Shown here: piece by piece, positions 8,325 to 17,231 of the stretch | Numbering within the stretch: position 1 is the first letter of the stretch | Layout: every line of letters starts with the position of its first letter | DNA from: JANQHS01 sp965227315 | GTDB lineage: Bacteria; Bacteroidota; Bacteroidia; Cytophagales; CCMP332 | Length of the DNA: 64,000 bases | Direction: 5' to 3' | Assembly: GCA_965227315.1 (NCBI GenBank) | Contig: OZ245737.1 | Location: forward strand, 868,001 to 932,000 | Position numbers and translations under genes: made by a program | The notes under the pieces: model-generated | Told to the model about the DNA's origin: nothing | Seen by the model: the letters and a program-made list of their open reading frames with translations, nothing else | The model's database searches: none

Positions 8325-9868
8325 TGGCCTATTCCTACCTTGTATTGAAAAAGTTTGTCCCCGGCATCAATAGGGCATTATCGGGTTCGATCTTCCGGAC
8401 CAGCCTCTCTTATAAGAAGAATTGCCTGGCCCTCCTTTTTGAAGGCGAAAAGGGAAAAGATATTGCCTTGCTCGTTGAATTAAATCCGGGCAGGGAGATC
8501 ATTGAGATCCGGGATCAATATAACCCTCCGAAAAAGAATTACTCGGAGCTCTTCCTCCCCCTGCGCGGATCAAAAAATCAAGGAGCATATCTCCAACACC
8601 TGGAGCGGGTGATCAATCTGAAATTTGAAAATGGTTTTCTCCTCTCCATACAATTGTTTGGCAGCAACTCAAACCTGAGACTTTCCCAATCGGGAAAACA
8701 GGTGGAGGGCTTTAAAACCAAGGAAGAAAGATCAGGCGTTAGGCTGGATCAACGGCCTGTTAGTATCACCATAGATCACATGATCTCCGACACCGCAGCT
8801 TTGAAAAAGAGCTTTCCCTTTGTAGATAAATGGACCGCCCAATATTTGGAGTCAAAGGATTTTTTTGGACTTTCCCTTGAAAGACAACAAACAGCACTTA
8901 ACGAAATCTTTCTAAGTGAAGATCCATCATCAGAGCTTTTCATCCATCCTGAGGACCCTCCTCAGCTGAGCCCTTTTCAGCTCGGGGGTTGGGTGAGCCT
9001 TGGAGCTGATCCCGTGATTTCATTCAGGGAATATGCCTGGCGGTCAAGAAATTATTTCGAATTCAAAAAACCCCGGGAATCAGAGATCAAAAAACGAAAG
9101 AAGGAGATCCAAAAACTCGACGAACTACTGATTAGATTAGAAAAGGATCTGAGTCAAAAACTGGAAAGCGATCCATTTTCAAAAAAAGCAGATCTGCTCA
9201 TGGCCAACCTGCACATCTTCCAGGAAGGTATCAACGAGGCGGAGGTGGACGATTTTTATACCGGAAAGAAGATCAAACTGAAGATCAAGGAAAATATCAG
9301 TCCACAGAAGCAGGCAGAAAAATGGTATTCAAAGTCGAAAAACAGAAATCTGGAGATCGAACAACTGGAAGATCGGCTGAGAAAAAACAAAGAGCTCCTG
9401 TTAAAAAAAGAAGAGGATCTCAAAATGATCTCATCGGTCCACAGTATTCGTGAATTCAATAAAATGTCAAAAAAGGCTGAAAAAAGGCCTTCACCATCGC
9501 AGGAACAACAAACCCTTCCTTACAAGGTTCATAATTTCCAGGGCTTTGAGATCAGGGTTGGAAGAAGCGGAGCCAAAAATGACCTGCTTCTCAGTTCGTT
9601 CTCAAAAAGGTCCGATCTGTGGTTTCACGTCAGAGATGCAGCGGGATCACATGTGATCCTGGTCCGGGCTCAGGAGGAAAGCATCCCGGAGGAGGTTATA
9701 CAAAGGGCAGCCGGGCTGGCCATATACAATTCGAAACGAAGAAATGAGATGAATTGTCCGGTGATCATGACCGAAAGAAAGTACGTCAGAAAAATAAAAG
9801 GAGCCGCCCCCGGCCTTGTCAAGGTCGAGAGAGAAAAGGTGGTTTTTGCTAATCCCGTGAATTCTTGA
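8324..9868 (+). CDS. NFACT-family RNA-binding protein (RqcH/Tae2/NEMF-like)
   Basis: A 514-residue protein with the NFACT layout: an N-terminal NFACT-N domain (about 1-200), a long charged coiled coil (about 245-400, rich in K, E and L), and a C-terminal NFACT-R domain (about 405-510) with FEIRVGRSGAKNDLLL and DLWFHVRDAAGSHVIL. In Bacillus subtilis RqcH, this architecture binds 60S-like stalled 50S subunits carrying peptidyl-tRNA and adds C-terminal alanine tails. The RqcH tRNA-contacting Asp-Arg pair appears here as E94-R95 (HLERVINL), a conservative change, if my by-eye alignment is right. A ribosome rescue role is likely but tail synthesis is not certain. It converges on the flippase-like gene with a 20-base overlap. 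Confidence 0.88.
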   Translation: MAYSYLVLKKFVPGINRALSGSIFRTSLSYKKNCLALLFEGEKGKDIALLVELNPGREIIEIRDQYNPPKKNYSELFLPLRGSKNQGAYLQHLERVINLKFENGFLLSIQLFGSNSNLRLSQSGKQVEGFKTKEERSGVRLDQRPVSITIDHMISDTAALKKSFPFVDKWTAQYLESKDFFGLSLERQQTALNEIFLSEDPSSELFIHPEDPPQLSPFQLGGWVSLGADPVISFREYAWRSRNYFEFKKPRESEIKKRKKEIQKLDELLIRLEKDLSQKLESDPFSKKADLLMANLHIFQEGINEAEVDDFYTGKKIKLKIKENISPQKQAEKWYSKSKNRNLEIEQLEDRLRKNKELLLKKEEDLKMISSVHSIREFNKMSKKAEKRPSPSQEQQTLPYKVHNFQGFEIRVGRSGAKNDLLLSSFSKRSDLWFHVRDAAGSHVILVRAQEESIPEEVIQRAAGLAIYNSKRRNEMNCPVIMTERKYVRKIKGAAPGLVKVEREKVVFANPVNS

Positions 9869-10865
9869 TCTGTCCCTTGCTGGCAGGGTTTATCAGGAAC
9901 AGGATATAGGCGATCAATCCAAGGAACAGGGTAATGATCAATGTGCCTCCATTGTCTACAATTGCAAAATCCTTTCCATCCTGGCCAGGGAGTCCAAAGG
10001 CAATGAACAACTGCCAAACCACATAGTGAAAAGGCCCCATACCATTTGGCACTGGTAAAACCCAACCGAGGCCACCGATAAAAAACACCACAAAGGCAAA
10101 ATAGAAACTCAGGCTCTCTGTTTCCTTCAGAGAGAGAAAGAAGGCGTAGGTCAGCAGTACCAGGAAGGCCCAAAGAAAAAACGTGTAGACGGTAAACCGC
10201 AGAGGGTGCTTGAGTGTTCGAACGCTTTTCGCCGACTTCCACAACTCGTCGGCAAAATCATAAACCTTCTGTCCGACTTTTCCACCTTTGGATTTGATCC
10301 TGGTATTCTTGAGTATCCAAAAACCGATCAAGCCCAAGAACACAAAGACCCCGATCCCAAACCAAAGTCTGGTCGATCCAACCATGCCGGATAGTCTTGA
10401 GAACACATTGTATATGAGGTCTTTCAATAGGGAAAATTCCAGGAAAAAGATCACCAGGATACCCATACCCAAAACAAACAGGTCCGCTACCCTTTCTATG
10501 ATAACCGTACCAAGAGATTTGGCCACTGGCACATCCTCACTTCGGTATAGTGTTGAACAGCGGGCGATCTCACCCAGTCTTGGTGTAAGGCTATTTACAC
10601 CATAGCATATGAGTACTGAGTTCAGTGTATTGAGAAAAGAGACTTTGTTCCCGGCTTCCTCCAGCAATAATTGCCACCTAAGCGTGCGAAATACATGACT
10701 GAAAAAGAGGAATAAACCGGCCAACAGCACATAACCCCAACGGACATCCTTAAGGTCATCTATAATAACCCCAATCGGTCTATCCCTGAGTGTAATGATG
10801 AGAAAGAAGGCGGCGATGCCGGCTCCCACCAAAAATTTTAGTACCTCCCTGAGCCAGTTTTTCAT
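9849..10865 (-). CDS. Flippase-like domain membrane protein (lysylphosphatidylglycerol synthase TM region family)
   Basis: A 338-residue polytopic protein with about eight hydrophobic helices. It matches the family that includes the membrane half of MprF and AglD-like proteins (LPG_synthase_TM). The recognisable segment is GVNSLTPRLGEIARCSTLYRS with RVADLFVLG after it, the most conserved part of the family. It lacks the soluble synthase domain of MprF, so lysyl transfer is unlikely and lipid or lipid-linked sugar flipping is the better guess. It is the last gene on the 35 kb minus-strand surface module, 54 bases after the LysM-OmpA gene. Whether it works with that module or only follows it is unknown. 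Confidence 0.85.
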   Translation of the reverse strand: MKNWLREVLKFLVGAGIAAFFLIITLRDRPIGVIIDDLKDVRWGYVLLAGLFLFFSHVFRTLRWQLLLEEAGNKVSFLNTLNSVLICYGVNSLTPRLGEIARCSTLYRSEDVPVAKSLGTVIIERVADLFVLGMGILVIFFLEFSLLKDLIYNVFSRLSGMVGSTRLWFGIGVFVFLGLIGFWILKNTRIKSKGGKVGQKVYDFADELWKSAKSVRTLKHPLRFTVYTFFLWAFLVLLTYAFFLSLKETESLSFYFAFVVFFIGGLGWVLPVPNGMGPFHYVVWQLFIAFGLPGQDGKDFAIVDNGGTLIITLFLGLIAYILFLINPASKGQIKNSRD

Positions 10866-10919
10866 GAAAGCCGCAAAGAAAAGATAATTAGGAAACTAAT
10901 TCCTCTTTGAGATGTATGA

Positions 10920-13763
10920 TTAGTTTGAAGAATCGCGAACTTTTAGCACCATTCCGGAATAGAGAACATTGCTGTCAAGTCCGTTCATTTGGCGAAGCCT
11001 TGAAACACTTAGGTTATATTTTTTGGCGATATCAAACATAGTATCACCCTCTTTGACCACATATTTCCCCGGGCTGACCTCACCGTATGCGGTCTCCTGA
11101 GGCTCAACGATCAGCCTCCATCCGATCTGGATCCTGTTGGAACTGAGACCATTGATCTCCTTGAGCTGGTCAACACTCATCCCATGCATTTTCGCGATAC
11201 TGTAAAGCGTGTTCAGGGGTTCAACCACATAGTATTCCTGCCCCTCCTTTAAGGGTGGTAATTGAAGTTGCTCCGTTTTCAACATAGAACCGGAACTGGC
11301 CCGCTGAGCCGATGCCATGGTCACCGGTGCTATCAACCCGTTATCTCCGGTTCTCCTGACCCTCAATGGCGTCAGTGCATCGATCTGATCTTTGTCCAGA
11401 TTGTTCACCCTCATCAATTCTTCCTTGGGCATGTTAAATAATTCCGCAACGTCAGCAAGGCTGGATTGGGATTCCACTACGTAGGTCATCATCAGGGTTT
11501 CGTATCTATGCCCTCCGGTCACCATGAATTCAGCCCTTCGGTTGATCCTTCTTCCAACTGCGCTTTCATTGCTTCCAAGAGGTTGTAACTCACCCATTGC
11601 ATTGATCACAAGAGAGCTTGGCTTTGCTCCTCTGTTCTCAAGATACTTCTCAATCTCTTCACCTCTTTTCTGGGAAAGATCCTTGTTGTAATCTTCTCCC
11701 CCAATGGCATCCGCATAAGCTGATATTTCCACTTTTGAATCGGGATTGTCCTTTAAATAGGTCGCCAATTCATCCAGGGTCATTTCTGCCTCTCTCCGGA
11801 TCTTATAATCGTTAAAGTCAAAATAGATATTCTCGAATACCGTTGCTCCCATCGGGGCTTCGGCTTTTGTCCAGATCAGCTTGGTTTCACCACTGATGTA
11901 TTTTACATCAGAGATCAGGGAAAGAAAATCCTCATCTACCACAATGTTGTAATTCCTATCTGAATCAAGATTCTCAAACCTAACGGCACCCAAATGATCG
12001 GTCGTAGTCCTTTTCAGGATATTTCCTTCATCATCAACCAGAAGCACAGGTACATCAACAGCAGGCTCACCGGATTCTGCGACCATAATGGTCGATAGAA
12101 TGGCAAACTTTCCGATCTCTTGCAGTTGGTCTCTCAGGATCACAGCGAGAACCTTCCCATGTCTTGTTTCGGAAAGGTCAATATCCCCGTTAGCGCCGGA
12201 ATAGAAAACAGTGGAATTCAGATCATCGCGTTCCTCCTCAAGCATGACCTGATAACCTTTATCGGAGGTTAGGTCATCAAACTCCACCTGTCCATACTGG
12301 TCTGTTTGAGCTCTTTTTATCAGGTTACCCACCTCATCCGTCAGAAGAACAGGTACATCATGTGCAGGATCTCCGGATTCCGAATAGGTCAGGGTGGCTA
12401 AAACCTTAAAAACATCCTTAAAATTGACACTATCACTATTGACCTTGGCAAGAATGATCTCCTTGGATTCAATATTGAAGTAATAGATATCATCACTACC
12501 TGCTCCACCTTCCCTATTGCTGGCCATAAGGCCCTTTTTATCTCCCAAATGGAAGTAAAAATCATCCCTGTTCGAATTAAAAGGAAGTCCCAGGTTCCGT
12601 GGCTCTCCGCCATCTTCGAAGAAATACTCAAAGATGTCCAACCCGCCGAAACCCTTTTGTCCGTTACTCACAAAGAACAAAAGCTTCTCCTTGGCATAAT
12701 ACTGAGGAGCCATGTCAAGAAACGGGGTATTCACCTTCGGGCCAAGATTCCTTGCAGGATTCCAATCTTCCCCAGGGCCTGACTTCGTGCTATACCAGAT
12801 ATCATTGTTCCCAAGACCATCGGGTCGATCACTCACAAAGAAGATCGTATCGCCTGTTGGCGTGAGGGTCGGTTGCTTGGTTTCAAAGCCTGGTGTGTTG
12901 ATCTCATCCGGTAACCTTTGAGGTTGGATCCACTTCCCGTCCTTTAGTTCGGAAACATAAATTGCGCATGGGTATTCATCTTCAAGGCAACTCGTATAGT
13001 ATATCTTCTGGCCCCCATTTGTAAATTCTGCTGCACCATCGTTCCTAACAGTATTGATATCCGAGAAGTTATCCCGGTCGTCATATTGCTCCCATTTATT
13101 GGGACCCGTCTTCTTGAATCGAAAGATGTCGGTGTATTGACCTCCGAGTCTTACATCGATCTCATTTCCCTTGGTTCCCTCCCTTGAAGAGGCAAGAATG
13201 ATGGACGAGTCGTTCTCAAAAAAGGCCGGGGCATATTCCGAAAATTCCGTGTTTACAGGGCTTGGAAGCAGCTCAAACTTATAGTCTCGTAAAGGTTTTT
13301 TAAGCTCGTTCATGGCAAGTTCACAGCCCGCCTGCTCCAGTTTTGCCTCAGTTGTATAGATGGTATCCTCCTCCACTTCCGGCTGATAAGCGGAAAGGAA
13401 TTTGTCAAATTCTCCCACCGCTCGTTGGTATCTTCCATTGCTCTTCAACATCATGGCATACCAGAACCTGACCAGCGGATATTCTTTGTCCGCTCCCAAT
13501 TTGCCAGCCTGCAGATACTGCTTTTCGGCCTTCAGATAGTCAAAATACAACCTGTAGCATTCGGCAAGCCTGTAGTTCAGATAGTAGTTATTGGGATCAT
13601 CCTTTAGGGCCCGATTGTAATAATCTGATGCCAGGTAATACTCTCCGTTTTCGAAGTACTTATCTGCAACTTCAATTTCCGCATCCGACTTTTTTTGAGC
13701 CAAAGCCCCGGAGAAGGGCATGGATACAATGATAAAGAACAGCAGCGCGATTATATTTTTCAT
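10920..13763 (-). CDS. OmpA-family protein with TPR, beta-propeller, regulatory-like and three LysM domains (PorE-like)
   Basis: A 947-residue exported protein. It has a signal peptide (cleavage near ALAQ, about residue 22), TPR-like helices (about 25-150), PD40/WD40-like blades (about 175-430; EYAPAFFENDSSIILAS, GDTIFFVSDRPDG, FVSNGQKGFGGLDIFEYF), two carboxypeptidase-regulatory-like modules (about 455-620), an OmpA peptidoglycan-binding domain (about 640-755, with YFDFNDYKI and LSQKRGEEIEKYL), then three LysM domains (about 762-810, 840-888, 899-944). TPR, propeller, regulatory and OmpA parts are the order described for PorE of the T9SS. The LysM trio is an added murein anchor. It should sit in the periplasm and fix the surface machinery to peptidoglycan. 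It follows a paralogue and precedes the flippase-like gene. Confidence 0.88.
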   Translation of the reverse strand: MKNIIALLFFIIVSMPFSGALAQKKSDAEIEVADKYFENGEYYLASDYYNRALKDDPNNYYLNYRLAECYRLYFDYLKAEKQYLQAGKLGADKEYPLVRFWYAMMLKSNGRYQRAVGEFDKFLSAYQPEVEEDTIYTTEAKLEQAGCELAMNELKKPLRDYKFELLPSPVNTEFSEYAPAFFENDSSIILASSREGTKGNEIDVRLGGQYTDIFRFKKTGPNKWEQYDDRDNFSDINTVRNDGAAEFTNGGQKIYYTSCLEDEYPCAIYVSELKDGKWIQPQRLPDEINTPGFETKQPTLTPTGDTIFFVSDRPDGLGNNDIWYSTKSGPGEDWNPARNLGPKVNTPFLDMAPQYYAKEKLLFFVSNGQKGFGGLDIFEYFFEDGGEPRNLGLPFNSNRDDFYFHLGDKKGLMASNREGGAGSDDIYYFNIESKEIILAKVNSDSVNFKDVFKVLATLTYSESGDPAHDVPVLLTDEVGNLIKRAQTDQYGQVEFDDLTSDKGYQVMLEEERDDLNSTVFYSGANGDIDLSETRHGKVLAVILRDQLQEIGKFAILSTIMVAESGEPAVDVPVLLVDDEGNILKRTTTDHLGAVRFENLDSDRNYNIVVDEDFLSLISDVKYISGETKLIWTKAEAPMGATVFENIYFDFNDYKIRREAEMTLDELATYLKDNPDSKVEISAYADAIGGEDYNKDLSQKRGEEIEKYLENRGAKPSSLVINAMGELQPLGSNESAVGRRINRRAEFMVTGGHRYETLMMTYVVESQSSLADVAELFNMPKEELMRVNNLDKDQIDALTPLRVRRTGDNGLIAPVTMASAQRASSGSMLKTEQLQLPPLKEGQEYYVVEPLNTLYSIAKMHGMSVDQLKEINGLSSNRIQIGWRLIVEPQETAYGEVSPGKYVVKEGDTMFDIAKKYNLSVSRLRQMNGLDSNVLYSGMVLKVRDSSN

Positions 13764-13829
13764 AATGCTGGTTGAAGAGATCAGCCTATTTTTTCTAAAG
13801 AAATAAAAAAAAATCCAGCCGAGAAAGTT

Positions 13830-16169
13830 CTATTCCTCGTCCTCAGGAGCCTTTACTATGTAAAATTCCACCCTACGACTATATGCAGAGCCCTTTTCTT
13901 CAGGGTCGGTTACACCGGGAATACTCACGGTACTGAGGTCAATTGTTACTTTGGTTTCCTCTCCCATCGGGTATAGTACAAGGGAACTTTCATCTACCTG
14001 GCGAAGTCTTAGGTATTCCAAAACCGAATTAGCCCGGGCAGCGGATAGCTTGCGGTTGAACTCGGCATTTCCGACCGTGTCCGTATAGGCTGAAATATCC
14101 ACCTGGATAGTCGAATTGTCCTTATAATACCTACCTAGGTCATCCAGAGTCTGCTTTGCATATTGATTCAGATCCTTGGAGCCAAAATCAAAATAAATGT
14201 TCTCGAACTTCACGTTCTCGATCACCGATTCATAGCGCTTGAGGTTCAATTCATTGAATACCACGGAATTATCCGGATTATAATTTGGATCTTCCCGATC
14301 CAGGATCACTTTGTAATTCCTGTCCGTATCAAGATTTTCGAACCTCATAAAGCCCTTTTGGTTTGTTCTTCCTTTCTTGATGACATTTCCATCTTCATCT
14401 AAAAGCAAAACAGGAACTCCACCCGCCGGTTCTCCTCCCTCTTCATAGGAGATACTTCCCAAGAGGGCAAAACCTTTAAAATCACCCAATGAATAGTCGG
14501 AACCCTTGTTATCCATTTTTAAGGTCGCCTGTGGCTGATCCTTGAAATACACCAGACTCAGGTTATCGACGACCTCAATATCATTGATGAAATACCTCAT
14601 GTCCGCTTGTAGTGCCGGATCATCAGAATCGATGACAATCCGATAACTTCTATCCGTGGGGATCTCTTCGAAGCGAACGAGTCCATCCGAATCCGTGGTA
14701 GTGGTTTTCAGGATCTTGCCGTTGTCATCGACCAACATCACCTTGACATTAGAGGCCGGATTGTCTCCTGATCCCGAATAATGGATCCTGGTCAGAGCGG
14801 TATACTGTTTGAAATCGTCGAGATACTCGTTCGCAACCATTTTGATGAATTTCTTCCGGCTGGCATATTCAAAAGCATAGATATCGGTCTTTCCCTTACC
14901 ACCCTCACGGTCGGATGAAAAGTAACCCTTTCGTTTTCCCAGAACCAGATAAAAGTCATTTCTACTTGAGTTGAATGGCATTCCAAGATCCTTCACAAAA
15001 TCCAGGTTATCCCCTGTGGCCATATAGAGATCAACACCGCCAAATCCCTCGCGTCCGTCAGAGGCAAAAAAGAACGTATGCTCCTTTGGATAATAAGATG
15101 GAGAAATATCGGCAAACGGAGTGTTGATCCTCGGGCCCATGTTTTTAGCGGCTCCCCATTCCTCGGCCTTGGTTTTGGTAGAGTACCAAATATCCTGCAT
15201 CCCCTCACCACCTGGTCTCTCCGAAACGAAAAACAGGGTATCGCCCTTGGGAGTGATAAAGGGGTGTTTATTCTCGGTTTTTGGTGGGTTGATGTTCTCG
15301 TTCAGTTTTTCGGTGTACCAGGATTTACCCTTTTTCTTGGCCACGAAAATGGCGCAGTTCCCGTCTTCCTCCTGACAGGCTGTGTAATAGAATTTCTTTC
15401 CTCCTTTAACAAAGGATCCCGGACCATCATTTTTAAAGGTATTCGATACCGATAGGAAGGCTGAACCATTGCTGATTGACCATCTGTTGGTCCTTTTGTT
15501 CCATTTCACATAGAAATTATCGGAATAGAAGATCTCAGCTTCCTTGTCTTTATTGTCCTGTTTTACCCCTTTTCGATCGGAAGTCAATACAAACATCGAA
15601 TCGGATACGAGTCCCGGCGCATACTCATCCGCACCGGTATTAATTGGTCTGTCAAGATTCTCAAAACGAATATCCCTTTCCTTTTTCTGAAGTTCCTTTA
15701 ATGCGATCCTGCAACCTTCGGCTTCAAGCACCGCCTTCTCCTTCAGGATCTGGTCCTGCTCCGAGCTTCCATGAAAATTTTCCACAAAGTGATCAAGGAT
15801 CCCCTTGGCCTCTTCGAATTGGCCGTTCATCTTGGTGGTCACCCCATACCAGAAATACGCATGAGGAAATTCATCAGCAGCCCCTTTTGCTACGACCTCA
15901 TAATATTTCTCGGCCTTGGGGTAGTCGAAAAGCTCATAGTACAATTCCGCCAATTGATAGTTGGCATAGTAATTTTTGGGGTTTTCGTCTATTTCCTTTT
16001 CATAGTATTCAAGCGCACTGTAACCCTCACCCATTTTCAGGTATTTGTCTGCGATCTTTACATTCTGGGTTAGATATTCCTTTTTAACCTGGTTATCCTG
16101 GCCGACCGAAGAGGTCACGACGAATAGAACTGCTACCATGGGCAGCAGAAGTCTAAGGTAAACTTTCAT
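13830..16169 (-). CDS. OmpA-family protein with TPR, beta-propeller and regulatory-like domains (PorE-like)
   Basis: A 779-residue exported protein, a paralogue of the next gene downstream without LysM domains. It has a signal peptide (about 1-23, ending SSVGQ), TPR-like helices (about 35-150), PD40-like blades (about 180-430; GDTLFFVSERPGGEG, FFFASDGREGFGGVDLY), two regulatory-like beta modules (about 455-530 and 565-635), and an OmpA C-terminal domain (about 650-775; YFDFGSKDL, NRKLSAARANSVLEYL). The domain order is that of PorE, a T9SS component thought to link the outer-membrane complex to peptidoglycan. The gene begins 18 bases after the PorP/SprF gene. The pairing PorP/SprF plus OmpA behind a T9SS cargo gene is a recurrent Bacteroidota arrangement. 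Confidence 0.88.
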   Translation of the reverse strand: MKVYLRLLLPMVAVLFVVTSSVGQDNQVKKEYLTQNVKIADKYLKMGEGYSALEYYEKEIDENPKNYYANYQLAELYYELFDYPKAEKYYEVVAKGAADEFPHAYFWYGVTTKMNGQFEEAKGILDHFVENFHGSSEQDQILKEKAVLEAEGCRIALKELQKKERDIRFENLDRPINTGADEYAPGLVSDSMFVLTSDRKGVKQDNKDKEAEIFYSDNFYVKWNKRTNRWSISNGSAFLSVSNTFKNDGPGSFVKGGKKFYYTACQEEDGNCAIFVAKKKGKSWYTEKLNENINPPKTENKHPFITPKGDTLFFVSERPGGEGMQDIWYSTKTKAEEWGAAKNMGPRINTPFADISPSYYPKEHTFFFASDGREGFGGVDLYMATGDNLDFVKDLGMPFNSSRNDFYLVLGKRKGYFSSDREGGKGKTDIYAFEYASRKKFIKMVANEYLDDFKQYTALTRIHYSGSGDNPASNVKVMLVDDNGKILKTTTTDSDGLVRFEEIPTDRSYRIVIDSDDPALQADMRYFINDIEVVDNLSLVYFKDQPQATLKMDNKGSDYSLGDFKGFALLGSISYEEGGEPAGGVPVLLLDEDGNVIKKGRTNQKGFMRFENLDTDRNYKVILDREDPNYNPDNSVVFNELNLKRYESVIENVKFENIYFDFGSKDLNQYAKQTLDDLGRYYKDNSTIQVDISAYTDTVGNAEFNRKLSAARANSVLEYLRLRQVDESSLVLYPMGEETKVTIDLSTVSIPGVTDPEEKGSAYSRRVEFYIVKAPEDEE

Positions 16170-16187
16170 ATGTCGAAATTAGGAAAT

Positions 16188-17231
16188 TTAGATTTTCGGA
16201 GTAGAGAATCTTCTCCGTTTCTTTTCCTTGGCCTGACGTAGGGTCAATGTGATCTCATATGCGCCCAATCCTCCGGTAACACGCGAAAGAGAACTGGCAT
16301 TAAAATCATAGCTGAATCCCAGGGTATAGTATTGATTGTCGAGCCCGATCGAAAGGATAGCGGCATCTCCTACCCTATACCAGCCTCCAAGGACGAGGTC
16401 GGTCTTTGCCAATAGACCAAGGGGCGTATCGAACATCCTATAGGTATAATACAGACCTGCATTGACCTGCATAAGGCCTGCAGTATACTGGACAAGGATA
16501 TTGGGAGAAATATCGGATTTTGAATTCATATGGATCTCAAATCCACCATGGTATTTAAAAAGCAAGGGAACCCTAGATGTTTGCCCATCGATGAAGGACT
16601 CATTGGGCATATTAACATTGCTGATCACCAATCCATTATAGGCACTCATACCGGTAAACAGATATGATTGTTTGGGATTATAATAAAAGAGTACTCCCAG
16701 GTTAAACACCGGGTATATCACATTATCCTTTAATGTGCCTTCTCCTGAATTCAGGTTTGGATTAAACCCGGAATGAGGGTCAAATTGGCTACCAAATTCA
16801 AGGCTGGCAAAGTCAAAGTTCTTCTGCACAACGCCGATCTGTCCCCCGAAAGAGAACACTCTCAGCTTCTTCCTGTCCAGGGGAAGGTTATAGGCAAATG
16901 AGCCCATCACCATGTTGGTTGTAAAGTTTCCATCACCGGCCCTGTCCTTAAAAAAGGTCAAACCAGCTCCGCCATAATGCTTCTTGCGGAACCCTCTTTG
17001 CCTTAACGGAGCGATCAGCGATACCTGAGTGGTGATATAGGGCTGAACCGCGGTCGCCCATTGGGATCGAAAGGCCGAATTCAAGGCAAGCGTCTCGTAA
17101 TTGCCAACAAGCGCGGGGTTGAGAAACAATGATGAGGCATAGTATTGCGAAAAAGTAGCTTGCTGCGCCCTCGCACCCAGGGAGAAGATCCCCAACAGCA
17201 GAAAAAGCAATATCGTTTTTCTCAATCTCAT
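16188..17231 (-). CDS. PorP/SprF family type IX secretion outer-membrane protein
   Basis: A 347-residue protein with a signal peptide (about 1-22, ending ARAQ) and the family's opening QATFSQYYASSLFLNPALVG, then alternating beta strands ending in a predicted outer-membrane barrel. PorP/SprF proteins are outer-membrane partners for T9SS cargo. SprF is needed for export of the giant adhesin SprB in Flavobacterium johnsoniae, and PorP-like proteins accompany type B C-terminal domain cargo. The start ATG (17231-17229) directly follows the TAG stop (17234-17232) of the giant adhesin gene, with no base between, so coupled translation is likely. This strongly suggests it serves that protein. Confidence 0.95.
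   Translation of the reverse strand: MRLRKTILLFLLLGIFSLGARAQQATFSQYYASSLFLNPALVGNYETLALNSAFRSQWATAVQPYITTQVSLIAPLRQRGFRKKHYGGAGLTFFKDRAGDGNFTTNMVMGSFAYNLPLDRKKLRVFSFGGQIGVVQKNFDFASLEFGSQFDPHSGFNPNLNSGEGTLKDNVIYPVFNLGVLFYYNPKQSYLFTGMSAYNGLVISNVNMPNESFIDGQTSRVPLLFKYHGGFEIHMNSKSDISPNILVQYTAGLMQVNAGLYYTYRMFDTPLGLLAKTDLVLGGWYRVGDAAILSIGLDNQYYTLGFSYDFNASSLSRVTGGLGAYEITLTLRQAKEKKRRRFSTPKI

Noticed and set aside
10866..10919. Short AATTAG/CTAATT hairpin between the flippase-like and LysM-OmpA genes
   Set aside because: Six AT-rich pairs with no T-run on either strand; too weak to call a terminator.
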